This document shows positions 1 through 5,684 of a DNA stretch of 5,811 nucleotides, in pieces. The DNA is from Deltaproteobacteria bacterium. GTDB taxonomy: Bacteria; Desulfobacterota_B; Binatia; UBA9968. The stretch covers positions 1-5,811 of the forward strand of contig JAUXIP010000150.1 in NCBI GenBank assembly GCA_030620935.1. The letters are read 5' to 3'. The notes beneath the pieces are model-generated. The model saw only the letters and a list, made by a program, of their open reading frames with translations. It was not told where the DNA came from and ran no database searches. The translations under genes were made by a program, and so were the position numbers. The first letter of the stretch is position 1. Every line of letters starts with the position of its first letter.

Positions 1-274
1 AAACCTAACACAAAAACATCTAAAATTGAAAACCGTTTCTGAGGCCGTTAGCATCCCAAATTAAGGGCCTCGGGGAGCGAGTCCTCGGGCCGAGGCCGAT
101 GGGTCAATACCTCGAGGACCTCCCACGCCACCCCCATTGGCTGCTTACTCCTAGGGGTCCGGGCCTGCCACAACCTTTCTGCTCCTACGTCCTCGGCCCT
201 CTTTCTCGCTCCCCATCGGCCTCCTCTACGCACATGTCCAGGGGACTGCCCTGCCCCTTCGCTTCAGCTGTCTC

Positions 275-289
275 GTCTCAGCCTGAGAC
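275..289. repeat. Short perfect hairpin in left arm of foldback element
   Basis: GTCTCA and TGAGAC pair across a 3-base GCC loop. It sits in the part of the left arm that aligns poorly with the right arm, so it appears to be specific to one arm. It is directly followed by a second hairpin at 293-307. Function unknown. Confidence 0.6.
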
Positions 290-292
290 GGA

Positions 293-307
293 TCAGCCTC
301 AGGCTGA
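293..307. repeat. Second short hairpin in left arm
   Basis: TCAGCC and GGCTGA pair across a TCA loop, three bases after the hairpin at 275-289. The two resemble each other (both contain CAGCCT), so they may be diverged copies of one motif. No T-run follows on either strand, so an intrinsic terminator is unlikely. Confidence 0.6.
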
Positions 308-631
308 CGCGGGAAGTTTTGTTCGGGGGCCTGCCTCTCGCGCCGAAAGCAATAGACCTGTGGTTATTCCGAACCGTTCAGTCTCAGTGCTTTCGGCTTG
401 TTCGGTAGGCCCCCTCACTCTCAAGGATCGGCTTCGCAGAGAGTTCCACGCCTTCGAGCCAATTTCGGTCTGCGGGCAGGGCAGTCCCCATGTCAGTGCA
501 TAGAGAAGGCTGAGGGGAGAGAGGGAGAGGGCCGCGGACGCAGGGACGTGCAGGCAGATGGCAGGCCCTGACAGTGGGAGAACCCACCCTAGGGGGGATG
601 GCGTGGGTGGTCCTCGAGGTAGTGGCCTAGA

Positions 632-653
632 CTTCGGCTGAGCTCAGTCGAAG
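632..653. repeat. 22-bp near-perfect palindrome in right arm
   Basis: The half-site CTTCGGCTGAG is mirrored as CTCAGTCGAAG, which gives an 11-bp self-complementary arm with one mismatched base pair (G-U in RNA on one strand). It lies within a stretch of roughly 25-30 bases that the right arm has and the left arm lacks between the blocks at 72-92 and 108-135. It therefore looks like an insertion or deletion difference between the arms. It resembles small dispersed palindromes of bacterial genomes, but I cannot assign a named family. Confidence 0.6.
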
Positions 654-721
654 CCTCGGCCGCGGCCCGAAGACTCGCTCCCCTTAGCCCTCAGCTTTGG
701 ATGCAAACCGTAACAAAAAAC

Positions 722-1528
722 TCATTTACGAAGAGAAGTCTGCGTTCCCAAAGCTGATTCCGACCTGACAACATAATCAAGAATGGGTTTCCACACGCGG
801 GGGTCGCTGTCCATATTTCGGTGTACCGTGCAAAACCCCCAGGTAAACGGCCCTTGAGGATCGGGGATCAGTTCATTGGTCACCTGCGTGGAGGTTGGAT
901 CCTCCGCCACTATTCGCTTTTTACCGGGACAGAAAAAGTCGCCACGGGAATAGAAGTTGAATGCTCGGCCGACATTGTTCGGGATGAAGTCGCCGGAGCC
1001 GATACTATCGATTTGGGCGGTCATCTGTACGGGAATGTTTTGTTCTTTGAGAAGGTAAGCTCCATCCACAATCGCACCCCCTCCGTTGCTGAACCCCACC
1101 AGGTATATTCGGTCACCCGGGGAGTAGAAGTCCCTAACCACATCAGCAACCACGTCCGCATCGCCTCTGAGAACAAACGTGACGCTATCGGGAAATTGTC
1201 TTGCTATACGCAGGCCGATGCTATTCAGAAGTGATTCTTTAAAGGCAATGTCGTTCAGGCCGTTATCATCGAAAGGATCGATCGTTTGATACGGAGGCCA
1301 ACGTTGAGGATCAAAACCCTCCGCCTTGGACCAGGAAGGCAGTTCCCCGCCATAGACGCCGATGTAGATGATTTTACTCCCCTTTTTTGCCGTCGCAAGA
1401 TTCGAATTCTGGACGTAAGCGTACGTTACCTCCTCTAGCTTTTTTAACTCCGGAGCCCCTTGGGTAACACATCCCGGAAGGAAAAAGCCCGTAACACCCA
1501 CGATTATCGTGCGGCAATAGTTCTTCAT
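722..1528 (-). CDS. Putative lipoprotein with alpha/beta-hydrolase fold (serine hydrolase-like), 268 aa
   Basis: The specific substrate is not recognisable. The start at 1528 is chosen because its ATG overlaps the stop of the upstream thioredoxin gene as ATGA and has AAAGGA just upstream. It also places a short hydrophobic signal peptide (about residues 6-19) ahead of a lipobox-like LPGC, with Cys20 as the lipidation site. The proline in that box is unusual. GFSNGGG (145-151) after a predicted strand (RIYLVG) is a classic nucleophile elbow, which makes Ser147 the candidate nucleophile. Asp174 (QIDSIG) and His236 (CTVHRNMDSD) are candidate triad partners, in the order expected for alpha/beta hydrolases. 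The stretch IPNNVGRAFNFY followed by a late His resembles lipase-like and T6SS-effector-like hydrolases, but this is inference. The mature part has only Cys200 and Cys233 besides the lipidated cysteine, a possible disulfide pair. An in-frame ATG 15 codons upstream would spoil the signal peptide and is not preferred. Confidence 0.8.
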   Translation of the reverse strand: MKNYCRTIIVGVTGFFLPGCVTQGAPELKKLEEVTYAYVQNSNLATAKKGSKIIYIGVYGGELPSWSKAEGFDPQRWPPYQTIDPFDDNGLNDIAFKESLLNSIGLRIARQFPDSVTFVLRGDADVVADVVRDFYSPGDRIYLVGFSNGGGAIVDGAYLLKEQNIPVQMTAQIDSIGSGDFIPNNVGRAFNFYSRGDFFCPGKKRIVAEDPTSTQVTNELIPDPQGPFTWGFCTVHRNMDSDPRVWKPILDYVVRSESALGTQTSLRK

Positions 1529-2367
1529 CGTTCCTTTTTTGAAGCCTCTTCTACATCGGAAGCCTTGATCCATCCGACAGCGCCTTTTTGCGTCTTGACC
1601 ATATACCAGGGACTGCCGGCGCCAAAGGCCTTGGCAAGCGGCGTCAATTTCTGTCCTCGTATCAGTCTCGCAACAGTCTCGGAGGATTGATCCTGCTGAG
1701 CGTAAACAGAAGCCTCACTCGACTTCACTAAAAGCACGGAGGGTAGGGGAATAGCAGTAGTAGACACCACGGCTGAGCCCTGTACGTCGCCGTGTTTCAA
1801 TAAGCTTGCGAACAACGCCATAACGTCTCGCGTAGCCCAATCTTTAGGCCCTACTTTTTTTCCGATGATCCTCCCTCCTGGGTCGATGATGTAGGTGGTC
1901 GGTAGTCCTGTTATTCGATAGAGTGTGGACACCTTTCCGTCGATATCTAAAAGCGCGGGAAAGTTTAGCCGGAGATCTTTCATGAACTTTACGACGGGGC
2001 CTCTGTTTTCTCGCATATCCACCGCCAGCATTATAAGCCCTTGGCGTTTGAACCGATCGTAAAGAGTGGCCATAGAGGGCATTTCGTGCCGACAGGGTGG
2101 GCACCAGGTCGCCCAGAAATTCACAAACACTACTTTGCCTCTGAAATGGCTCAGGCTAACGGAATTCCCATTCAAGTCTTGCAGAGTAAAGTTCGGCGCG
2201 ACAGGAGGTTGACTAAATCCAATAATCCCCGACTTTCTCAATAGTCGTTCGTAACCATCTATGTGAGCTTTTTGCCCATGGGAGGAATCATCGCGGGAGG
2301 TAGAAAAGATCACCAACACGACCAAAGTCCAAACAATGATAAGAGCAATTCTTTTGAGATTATGCAT
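1525..2367 (-). CDS. Membrane-anchored TlpA/ResA-like thioredoxin with C-terminal SH3b domain, 280 aa
   Basis: This is a thiol-disulfide oxidoreductase expected to face the periplasm. Residues 5-22 form a single hydrophobic anchor with no cysteine at its end. After a linker, residues about 55-192 form an AhpC/TSA-Redoxin type thioredoxin fold. APNFTLQDLNGNSVSLSHFRGK is the typical entry, VVFVNFWATWCPPC carries the active-site pair Cys89/Cys92, and GLPTTYIID supplies the cis-proline Pro156. TlpA/ResA proteins usually reduce disulfides in cytochrome c maturation or in particular envelope proteins. Residues about 211-273 look like a bacterial SH3 (SH3b) domain: the ending WYMVKTQKGAVGWIKASDV is characteristic. 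SH3b domains bind peptides or cell wall. A TlpA-SH3b fusion is uncommon in my knowledge and explains a length well above the usual 160-200 residues. The stop overlaps the start of the hydrolase-like lipoprotein gene by 4 bases, so the pair is probably translationally coupled. The Shine-Dalgarno site is weak (AGGTAG, rather distant). Confidence 0.92.
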   Translation of the reverse strand: MHNLKRIALIIVWTLVVLVIFSTSRDDSSHGQKAHIDGYERLLRKSGIIGFSQPPVAPNFTLQDLNGNSVSLSHFRGKVVFVNFWATWCPPCRHEMPSMATLYDRFKRQGLIMLAVDMRENRGPVVKFMKDLRLNFPALLDIDGKVSTLYRITGLPTTYIIDPGGRIIGKKVGPKDWATRDVMALFASLLKHGDVQGSAVVSTTAIPLPSVLLVKSSEASVYAQQDQSSETVARLIRGQKLTPLAKAFGAGSPWYMVKTQKGAVGWIKASDVEEASKKER

Positions 2368-2485
2368 TCGCAGATCTACCTATTACGATCGATCTCTCGT
2401 AATGTGCCGGCGGGCGGTTCACTCAAGAACTTACCCCCCCTTAGGAAAAAGAAGCATTTATTTTAGCATAAATTCCAGCCTTATG

Positions 2486-2515
2486 TTGACACCGCAATCC
2501 CTCTTCGGCTACTCT
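2486..2515 (+). promoter_or_regulatory. Possible promoter for the DUF502 gene
   Basis: TTGACA at 2486-2491 is a perfect -35 hexamer. With an 18-base spacer the best -10 is TACTCT at 2510-2515, only 3/6 matches to TATAAT. The position, about 40 bases before the start codon, is suitable. The call rests mostly on the -35 box. Confidence 0.35.
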
Positions 2516-2553
2516 CCACCAAAAAAACGGCGGTTTACAAAGGAGTTCACCGG

Positions 2554-3102
2554 ATGAAAAAATTTTATCGGCACCTGGGCGTCTGTTTTCTTACCGGGCT
2601 GGTTGCGATCCTACCCGTGGGCGGCACCTTCATCCTCATCGTGCTCGTAGAGAAAACGCTTCGCCCCTTGGTACCCGCAAAACTCTATTTTCCGGGCGTG
2701 GGATTGCTCTCGGTCCTTATCCTTCTCTACCTATTAGGTCTTACCCTAACGACCGTCGTGGGTCATTGGCTATGGAAACGGTTGGATGCCACGCTCTCTC
2801 GGCTACCCGGCGTAGGAGCTATCTACCACACCCTCAAGCAAGTGCTCGGCTTTGATGTCGGCGAAGGAGGGCTTTTCCAACGAGTCGTACTTGTCCCCGA
2901 CGAGGGGACCGGTGGCGCCGAGATGGGGCTTGTAACTTCCGTCGAGGGAGAGGCAGAAGAGAAACAACTCGTCGTATTCGTTCCGGGCTCCCCCAATCCA
3001 TCCCAGGGACGCCTCTTACGCCTCCCTGCCAATCGCGTGCTTCCCACCGATTGGACGGTCGATCAAGCCCTCAAGAGACTCTTTTCTTTAGGCAAGATCT
3101 GA
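2554..3102 (+). CDS. DUF502 (COG2928) family inner-membrane protein, 182 aa
   Basis: Members of this family have no settled biochemical function. Two hydrophobic segments are plain: about residues 9-32 (LGVCFLTGLVAILPVGGTFI) and 47-70 (the run ending in LLGLTLTTVVG). These are followed by a soluble C-terminal half. Family hallmarks are the FLTGL-ilPvggT first helix, RLPGVGAIYHTLKQVL at 83-98, and VVFVPGSPNPSQGRLLRLPANRVLPTDWTVDQALKRLFSLG at about 140-180, where other members have VFVPTTPNPTSG-like sequence. The length is normal for the family. A strong ribosome site, AAAGGAG at 2539-2545, sits 8 bases before the ATG and fixes the start. The gene is divergent from the thioredoxin gene (186 bp between them) and convergent with the oligopeptidase gene (57 bp between them), so it is probably monocistronic. 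There is no charged extension or fusion. Confidence 0.93.
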   Translation: MKKFYRHLGVCFLTGLVAILPVGGTFILIVLVEKTLRPLVPAKLYFPGVGLLSVLILLYLLGLTLTTVVGHWLWKRLDATLSRLPGVGAIYHTLKQVLGFDVGEGGLFQRVVLVPDEGTGGAEMGLVTSVEGEAEEKQLVVFVPGSPNPSQGRLLRLPANRVLPTDWTVDQALKRLFSLGKI

Positions 3103-3159
3103 GAGGCTAAAGATGCTTGAGCCCCTTTGCCGACCAACAGACTATGAAGATTTGTCCAT
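3103..3159. other. Convergent intergenic gap without a clear terminator
   Basis: These 57 bases separate two genes that end toward each other. AGACTA (3139-3144) could pair with TAGTCT (3161-3166), but the loop is 16 bases, the stem is weak, it reaches into the oligopeptidase stop codon and no U-run follows. No convincing intrinsic terminator is visible for either gene. Confidence 0.4.
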
Positions 3160-5196
3160 TTAGTCTTCGATGCCAGCATATGCAAGATCGAGTAGAAAGG
3201 CATAACAAAAGGCGGTCTCTCTGTGGCGCTTAAAGCGTCCGGAGGCACCGCCATGGCCGGCATCCATATTAGTCACCAACAACAGCCTGTTCGGGTCGGT
3301 TTTCAAGGCACGAAGTTTGGCCACCCATTTTGCCGGCTCCCAGTATTGCACTTGAGAGTCGTGTAAGCTCGTAGTGACCAGGAGGTGGGGATAATCCTTG
3401 GCCTCCACATTATCGTAGGGCGAGTACGAAAGCATATAGTCGAAATATTCCTTGTTTTTCGGGTTTCCCCACTCGTCGTATTCGCCGGTGGTGAGCGGGA
3501 TATCCACGTCGAGCATGGTGGTAACCACATCGACAAACGGGACTTCGGCAACGACGCCTTTGAAAAGATCCGGCCGCATATTGACCACAGCTCCCATGAG
3601 CAACCCGCCGGCGCTCCGACCTATAGCAAACATCCTCTCCCGATTGGTGTACCGCTCCCGGACAAGATATTCGCCGCAAGCGATAAAATCCTTAAAGGTA
3701 TTTTTCTTTTTCAAGAGCTTCCCGTCTTCATACCACTGCCGGCCGAGTTCCTGTCCGCCCCGGACATGGGCAATGGCATAGACAAAGCCTCTATCGATCA
3801 GGCTCAAGCGAGGAGAGCTGAATTCGGCATCGATACTGGCACCGTAGGAACCATAACCATAGAGCAGAAGAGGGTTCCGGCCATCTTTTTGTAGCCCTTT
3901 GCGGTAAACTAAAGAAATAGGAACCCTCACTCCGTCCGCGGCCGGAGTATAGAGGCGCTCTGTCACATAATTTTGGGGATTGAAATCTCCTAAGATTTCC
4001 TCTTGCTTCAACAAGACTTTTTTCCGGTTCACCATGTCATAGTCGTAAATCGACATGGGGGTCTTCATGGAGGTGTAACTGAAGCGAAGGAGCGTCGTGT
4101 CGAATTCAGGATTTACATCGAAATCGACCCTGTAGGCAGGTTCATCGATGGCTAAGTAATGCTCCTCCCCTCCAGCCCACGGTATAACCCGGAGCTGTGT
4201 CAGCCCCTCCCTTCGCTCTTCAACGACGAGATGGTCTCTGAAAATCTCGAAATCTTCGAAGAGAGTGTTATTTCGGTGAGGAATGATTTCTTGCCAGTGT
4301 TCCTTTCCGGTCGCTTCGACAGAGGTTGCCATGAGGCGGAAATTTTTCGCTTGGTCGTTGGTGCGGATATAGAACTTATCCGCAAAATGATCGATATGAT
4401 ATTCATGCTCCCTCTCACGCGGCAAAAAGATCTTGAATACACTGCCGGGCTGATCCGCATCCAGGTAGCGATATTCTTGGCTGAGTGTTTGGGAAGAAGC
4501 AATCATGACGTATTTTTTGGATTTGGTCTTGAAGACATAGGTGGAGAAGGTTTCGTCGCTTTCTTCGTATACGAGCTGATCTTTGGAAGGGTCGGTTCCT
4601 AGAATGTGGCGATAGACCTGGTAGGCCCTTAGTGTGATCGGATCTTGCTTGCCGTAAAAAACGGTCTTGTTGTCATTGGCCCAGGCGATATTTCCGGTTA
4701 CCTCGGGGATCCTATCCTGGAGAAGCTCGCCAGTGGTAAGATCTTTAAAATGAATGGCGTAGATCCTCCGCCCCTCGGTATCCACCGAGTAGGCAAGGAT
4801 GTCCTGGCGGAAACTTATTGACCATCCCCCGACTGAAAAGAACTCATGCCCTTCTGCCAAACCATTGGCGTCGAGCATGATTTCCTCCGCTCCATCCAGC
4901 GATCCCCTCTTGCGATTGTATATGGGGTATTCTTTCCCGTGCTCGTAGCGCGTATAGTAAAAGTAGTCATCCCTTTTGTACGGGACGGACACATCCGTCT
5001 CCTTGATCCTCGCCTTAATTTCCTCGAAGAGCGTTTTTTCCAAGCACCGAGCATGGGCCATGATTGATTTGGCATGTTCGTTTTTGGCCTCGAGGAAACC
5101 GATCACCTCAGGATTCTCTCGCTCCTTCAGCCAGTAATAGTCGTCGACTCGGCTATGTCCGTGTTTTTCCAGCGTTTTTGGAAAGGCTTTAATCAT
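3160..5196 (-). CDS. ptrB: Oligopeptidase B (protease II), S9A prolyl oligopeptidase family, 678 aa
   Basis: This is a cytoplasmic serine peptidase that cleaves short peptides after Arg or Lys, favouring dibasic sites. It has no signal peptide. The N-terminal part (about residues 70-400) is the seven-bladed propeller domain that restricts access to small peptides. The C-terminal part (about 410-678) is the alpha/beta-hydrolase domain. The triad is complete: Ser528 in GRSAGG, Asp613 in LHDSQVQYWEPAKW and His648 in DAGHGG. The spacings of 85 and 35 are those I recall for enterobacterial oligopeptidase B (532/617/652). Acidic residues tied to basic P1 and P2 specificity in the Salmonella enzyme also appear conserved: Glu572 and Asp574 in TTGEYDEWGNP, and Asp456 and Glu458 in GYGSYGASIDAEF. 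The start at 5196 is close to the family N-terminus (HG-x-R-x-DDYYWL at 12-23), with AGGA just upstream. The length is normal. The gene is divergent from the nitrile-hydratase-like operon, and no functional link is evident. Confidence 0.97.
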   Translation of the reverse strand: MIKAFPKTLEKHGHSRVDDYYWLKERENPEVIGFLEAKNEHAKSIMAHARCLEKTLFEEIKARIKETDVSVPYKRDDYFYYTRYEHGKEYPIYNRKRGSLDGAEEIMLDANGLAEGHEFFSVGGWSISFRQDILAYSVDTEGRRIYAIHFKDLTTGELLQDRIPEVTGNIAWANDNKTVFYGKQDPITLRAYQVYRHILGTDPSKDQLVYEESDETFSTYVFKTKSKKYVMIASSQTLSQEYRYLDADQPGSVFKIFLPREREHEYHIDHFADKFYIRTNDQAKNFRLMATSVEATGKEHWQEIIPHRNNTLFEDFEIFRDHLVVEERREGLTQLRVIPWAGGEEHYLAIDEPAYRVDFDVNPEFDTTLLRFSYTSMKTPMSIYDYDMVNRKKVLLKQEEILGDFNPQNYVTERLYTPAADGVRVPISLVYRKGLQKDGRNPLLLYGYGSYGASIDAEFSSPRLSLIDRGFVYAIAHVRGGQELGRQWYEDGKLLKKKNTFKDFIACGEYLVRERYTNRERMFAIGRSAGGLLMGAVVNMRPDLFKGVVAEVPFVDVVTTMLDVDIPLTTGEYDEWGNPKNKEYFDYMLSYSPYDNVEAKDYPHLLVTTSLHDSQVQYWEPAKWVAKLRALKTDPNRLLLVTNMDAGHGGASGRFKRHRETAFCYAFLLDLAYAGIED

Positions 5197-5208
5197 TGAT
5201 CCTGCCTA

Positions 5209-5237
5209 ATTATATCGGATTTTTCCTAGACTGAACA
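5209..5237 (-). promoter_or_regulatory. Possible promoter for oligopeptidase B
   Basis: On the minus strand a perfect TATAAT lies at 5214-5209. The best -35 at a 17-base spacer is TGTTCA (5237-5232), only 3/6 to consensus. Initiation 6-7 bases downstream would fall near 5202, leaving an extremely short 5' leader before the ATG at 5196. This may be the real promoter, but the weak -35 and short leader make it uncertain. Confidence 0.4.
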
Positions 5238-5240
5238 TGG

Positions 5241-5280
5241 GGCTTTGCAATCACATATGCTGCTTTTCCCGGGTTTGCAA
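5241..5280. repeat. Pair of 10-bp direct repeats, 30 bp apart, in the divergent control region
   Basis: GGCTTTGCAA (5241-5250) and GGGTTTGCAA (5271-5280) match at 9/10 positions and start exactly 30 bases apart, close to three helical turns. They lie upstream of both divergent genes, between the two candidate promoters, as a regulator operator would. Chance similarity cannot be excluded with only two copies. Confidence 0.4.
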
Positions 5281-5324
5281 ACGGGGCCTCTTGAACCTTA
5301 CTCACCCTCCTGACCGACCTTAGA

Positions 5325-5352
5325 TTGACACCACAGCGCCATTTTAGATAAT
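5325..5352 (+). promoter_or_regulatory. Sigma-70-type promoter of the nitrile-hydratase-like operon
   Basis: TTGACA at 5325-5330 matches the -35 consensus fully. After a 16-base spacer, GATAAT at 5347-5352 matches the -10 consensus at 5/6. The start of transcription would be near 5359, about 17 bases ahead of the start codon and just before the ribosome site. Confidence 0.65.
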
Positions 5353-5364
5353 CTTTTTCCTGAT

Positions 5365-5372
5365 AAGGAGGT
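5365..5372 (+). promoter_or_regulatory. Consensus Shine-Dalgarno site
   Basis: AAGGAGGT is fully complementary to the anti-Shine-Dalgarno end of 16S rRNA and ends 3 bases before the ATG at 5376. With the good promoter upstream it suggests efficient expression. It also fixes the start of the following gene. Confidence 0.85.
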
Positions 5373-5375
5373 CGA

Positions 5376-5684
5376 ATGGCAAGAAGACATCACGACATGG
5401 GCGGGCAGCCTGCCGGGCCGATTGATCGGTCCGAGCACCAACTTGCGGACTGGGAAATCCTTGCGGATGCGATTAACCAAGCCCTCGCCGCAAAAGGGAT
5501 CAGGCGAACGGACGAGACGAGACGCGTGGTTGAGGACTTAGACGCGGAACTATACCGGTCGTTAAGCTACTACGAACGTTGGATCGTCAGCATGGAGAAA
5601 ATCTTGACCGAGAAAAAGATCCTGACTGCCAAGGAAATTGATCAAAAGGTCGCCGAGTTCGAGAAGCAATGGGGAGAGCCGTAA
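5376..5684 (+). CDS. Nitrile hydratase beta-subunit N-terminal half (split subunit; thiocyanate hydrolase beta-like), 102 aa
   Basis: The protein matches the N-terminal half of the nitrile hydratase beta subunit. HHDMGGQPAGPID (5-17) corresponds to the conserved IHDxGG...GPV opening, and SYYERWIVSMEKILTEKKILTAKEID (64-89) to the family's TYYEHWLHVFENLLVEKGVLTATEV-type helix. In ordinary nitrile hydratases one polypeptide continues into an SH3-like C-terminal domain. Here a stop at residue 103 ends the protein and the C-terminal domain is read from the next, overlapping gene. That two-gene form is known from thiocyanate hydrolase (beta and alpha subunits) and toyocamycin nitrile hydratase. The subunit helps build the enzyme around a metal-binding alpha-type subunit, which is not in this window. 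The substrate (a nitrile, thiocyanate or other cyano compound) cannot be told from this part. It could instead be an accessory homologue. Cytoplasmic, no signal peptide. Confidence 0.85.
   Translation: MARRHHDMGGQPAGPIDRSEHQLADWEILADAINQALAAKGIRRTDETRRVVEDLDAELYRSLSYYERWIVSMEKILTEKKILTAKEIDQKVAEFEKQWGEP

Larger units (their letters stand above)
45..710. repeat. Large imperfect inverted repeat (foldback element), about 666 bp, non-coding
   Basis: The stretch reads as one long diverged palindrome centred near 365-370. Matching blocks, left arm against the reverse complement of the right arm, run in the same order: 45-56 with 699-710 (10/12), 72-92 with 663-683 (20/21), 108-135 with 594-621 (26/28), 161-170 with 559-568 (10/10), 188-233 with 496-540 (about 38/46 with one gap), 241-256 with 474-489 (16/16), 325-335 with 404-414 (10/11) and 342-351 with 388-397 (10/10). 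The loop is roughly 352-387. The element is GC-rich and sits between AT-rich edges. Open frames inside it have no recognisable protein content. It could be a MITE-like or foldback mobile element, two copies of a roughly 320-bp repeat in inverted orientation, or DNA for a very long structured RNA. The sequence does not decide between these. No transposase or clear target-site duplication is visible. Confidence 0.85.

Noticed and set aside
99..503. 134-codon open frame on the plus strand inside the foldback element
   Set aside because: It lies wholly within the inverted repeat, is rich in Ser, Pro and Arg as expected of GC-rich non-coding sequence, has no clear ribosome site and resembles no protein family. 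The frames at 48-233 and 384-587 on the other strand are rejected for the same reasons.
1..710. CRISPR array or tandem repeat array
   Set aside because: The repeats are inverted blocks around one centre, not regularly spaced direct repeats with unique spacers.
714..721. Possible intrinsic terminator after the lipoprotein gene (U6 tract on the minus strand)
   Set aside because: There is no stable hairpin directly before the T-run. The stop codon itself is adjacent. The large palindrome begins only after the tract.
821..1234. 137-codon plus-strand frame opposite the lipoprotein gene
   Set aside because: It is the antisense shadow of a gene with signal peptide, nucleophile elbow and ribosome site. 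It has no domain of its own.
1529..1573. Longer lipoprotein start at 1573
   Set aside because: It would add a charged 15-residue stretch (MDQGFRCRRGFKKGT) ahead of the signal peptide and a 49-base overlap with the thioredoxin gene. The ATG at 1528 has the ATGA overlap and a good ribosome site.
3385..3894. 169-codon plus-strand frame opposite oligopeptidase B, and similarly 4159-4602
   Set aside because: Both lie antisense to the highly conserved peptidase, which accounts for their length. No ribosome site or recognisable family.
5669..5684. A frameshift breaking a normal fused nitrile hydratase beta subunit
   Set aside because: The junction falls exactly between the two domains, where natural three-subunit enzymes are split. 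The downstream frame has its own start options, including GTG with GGGGAG upstream. A sequencing error cannot be fully excluded, so it is named as a refuting test in the findings.
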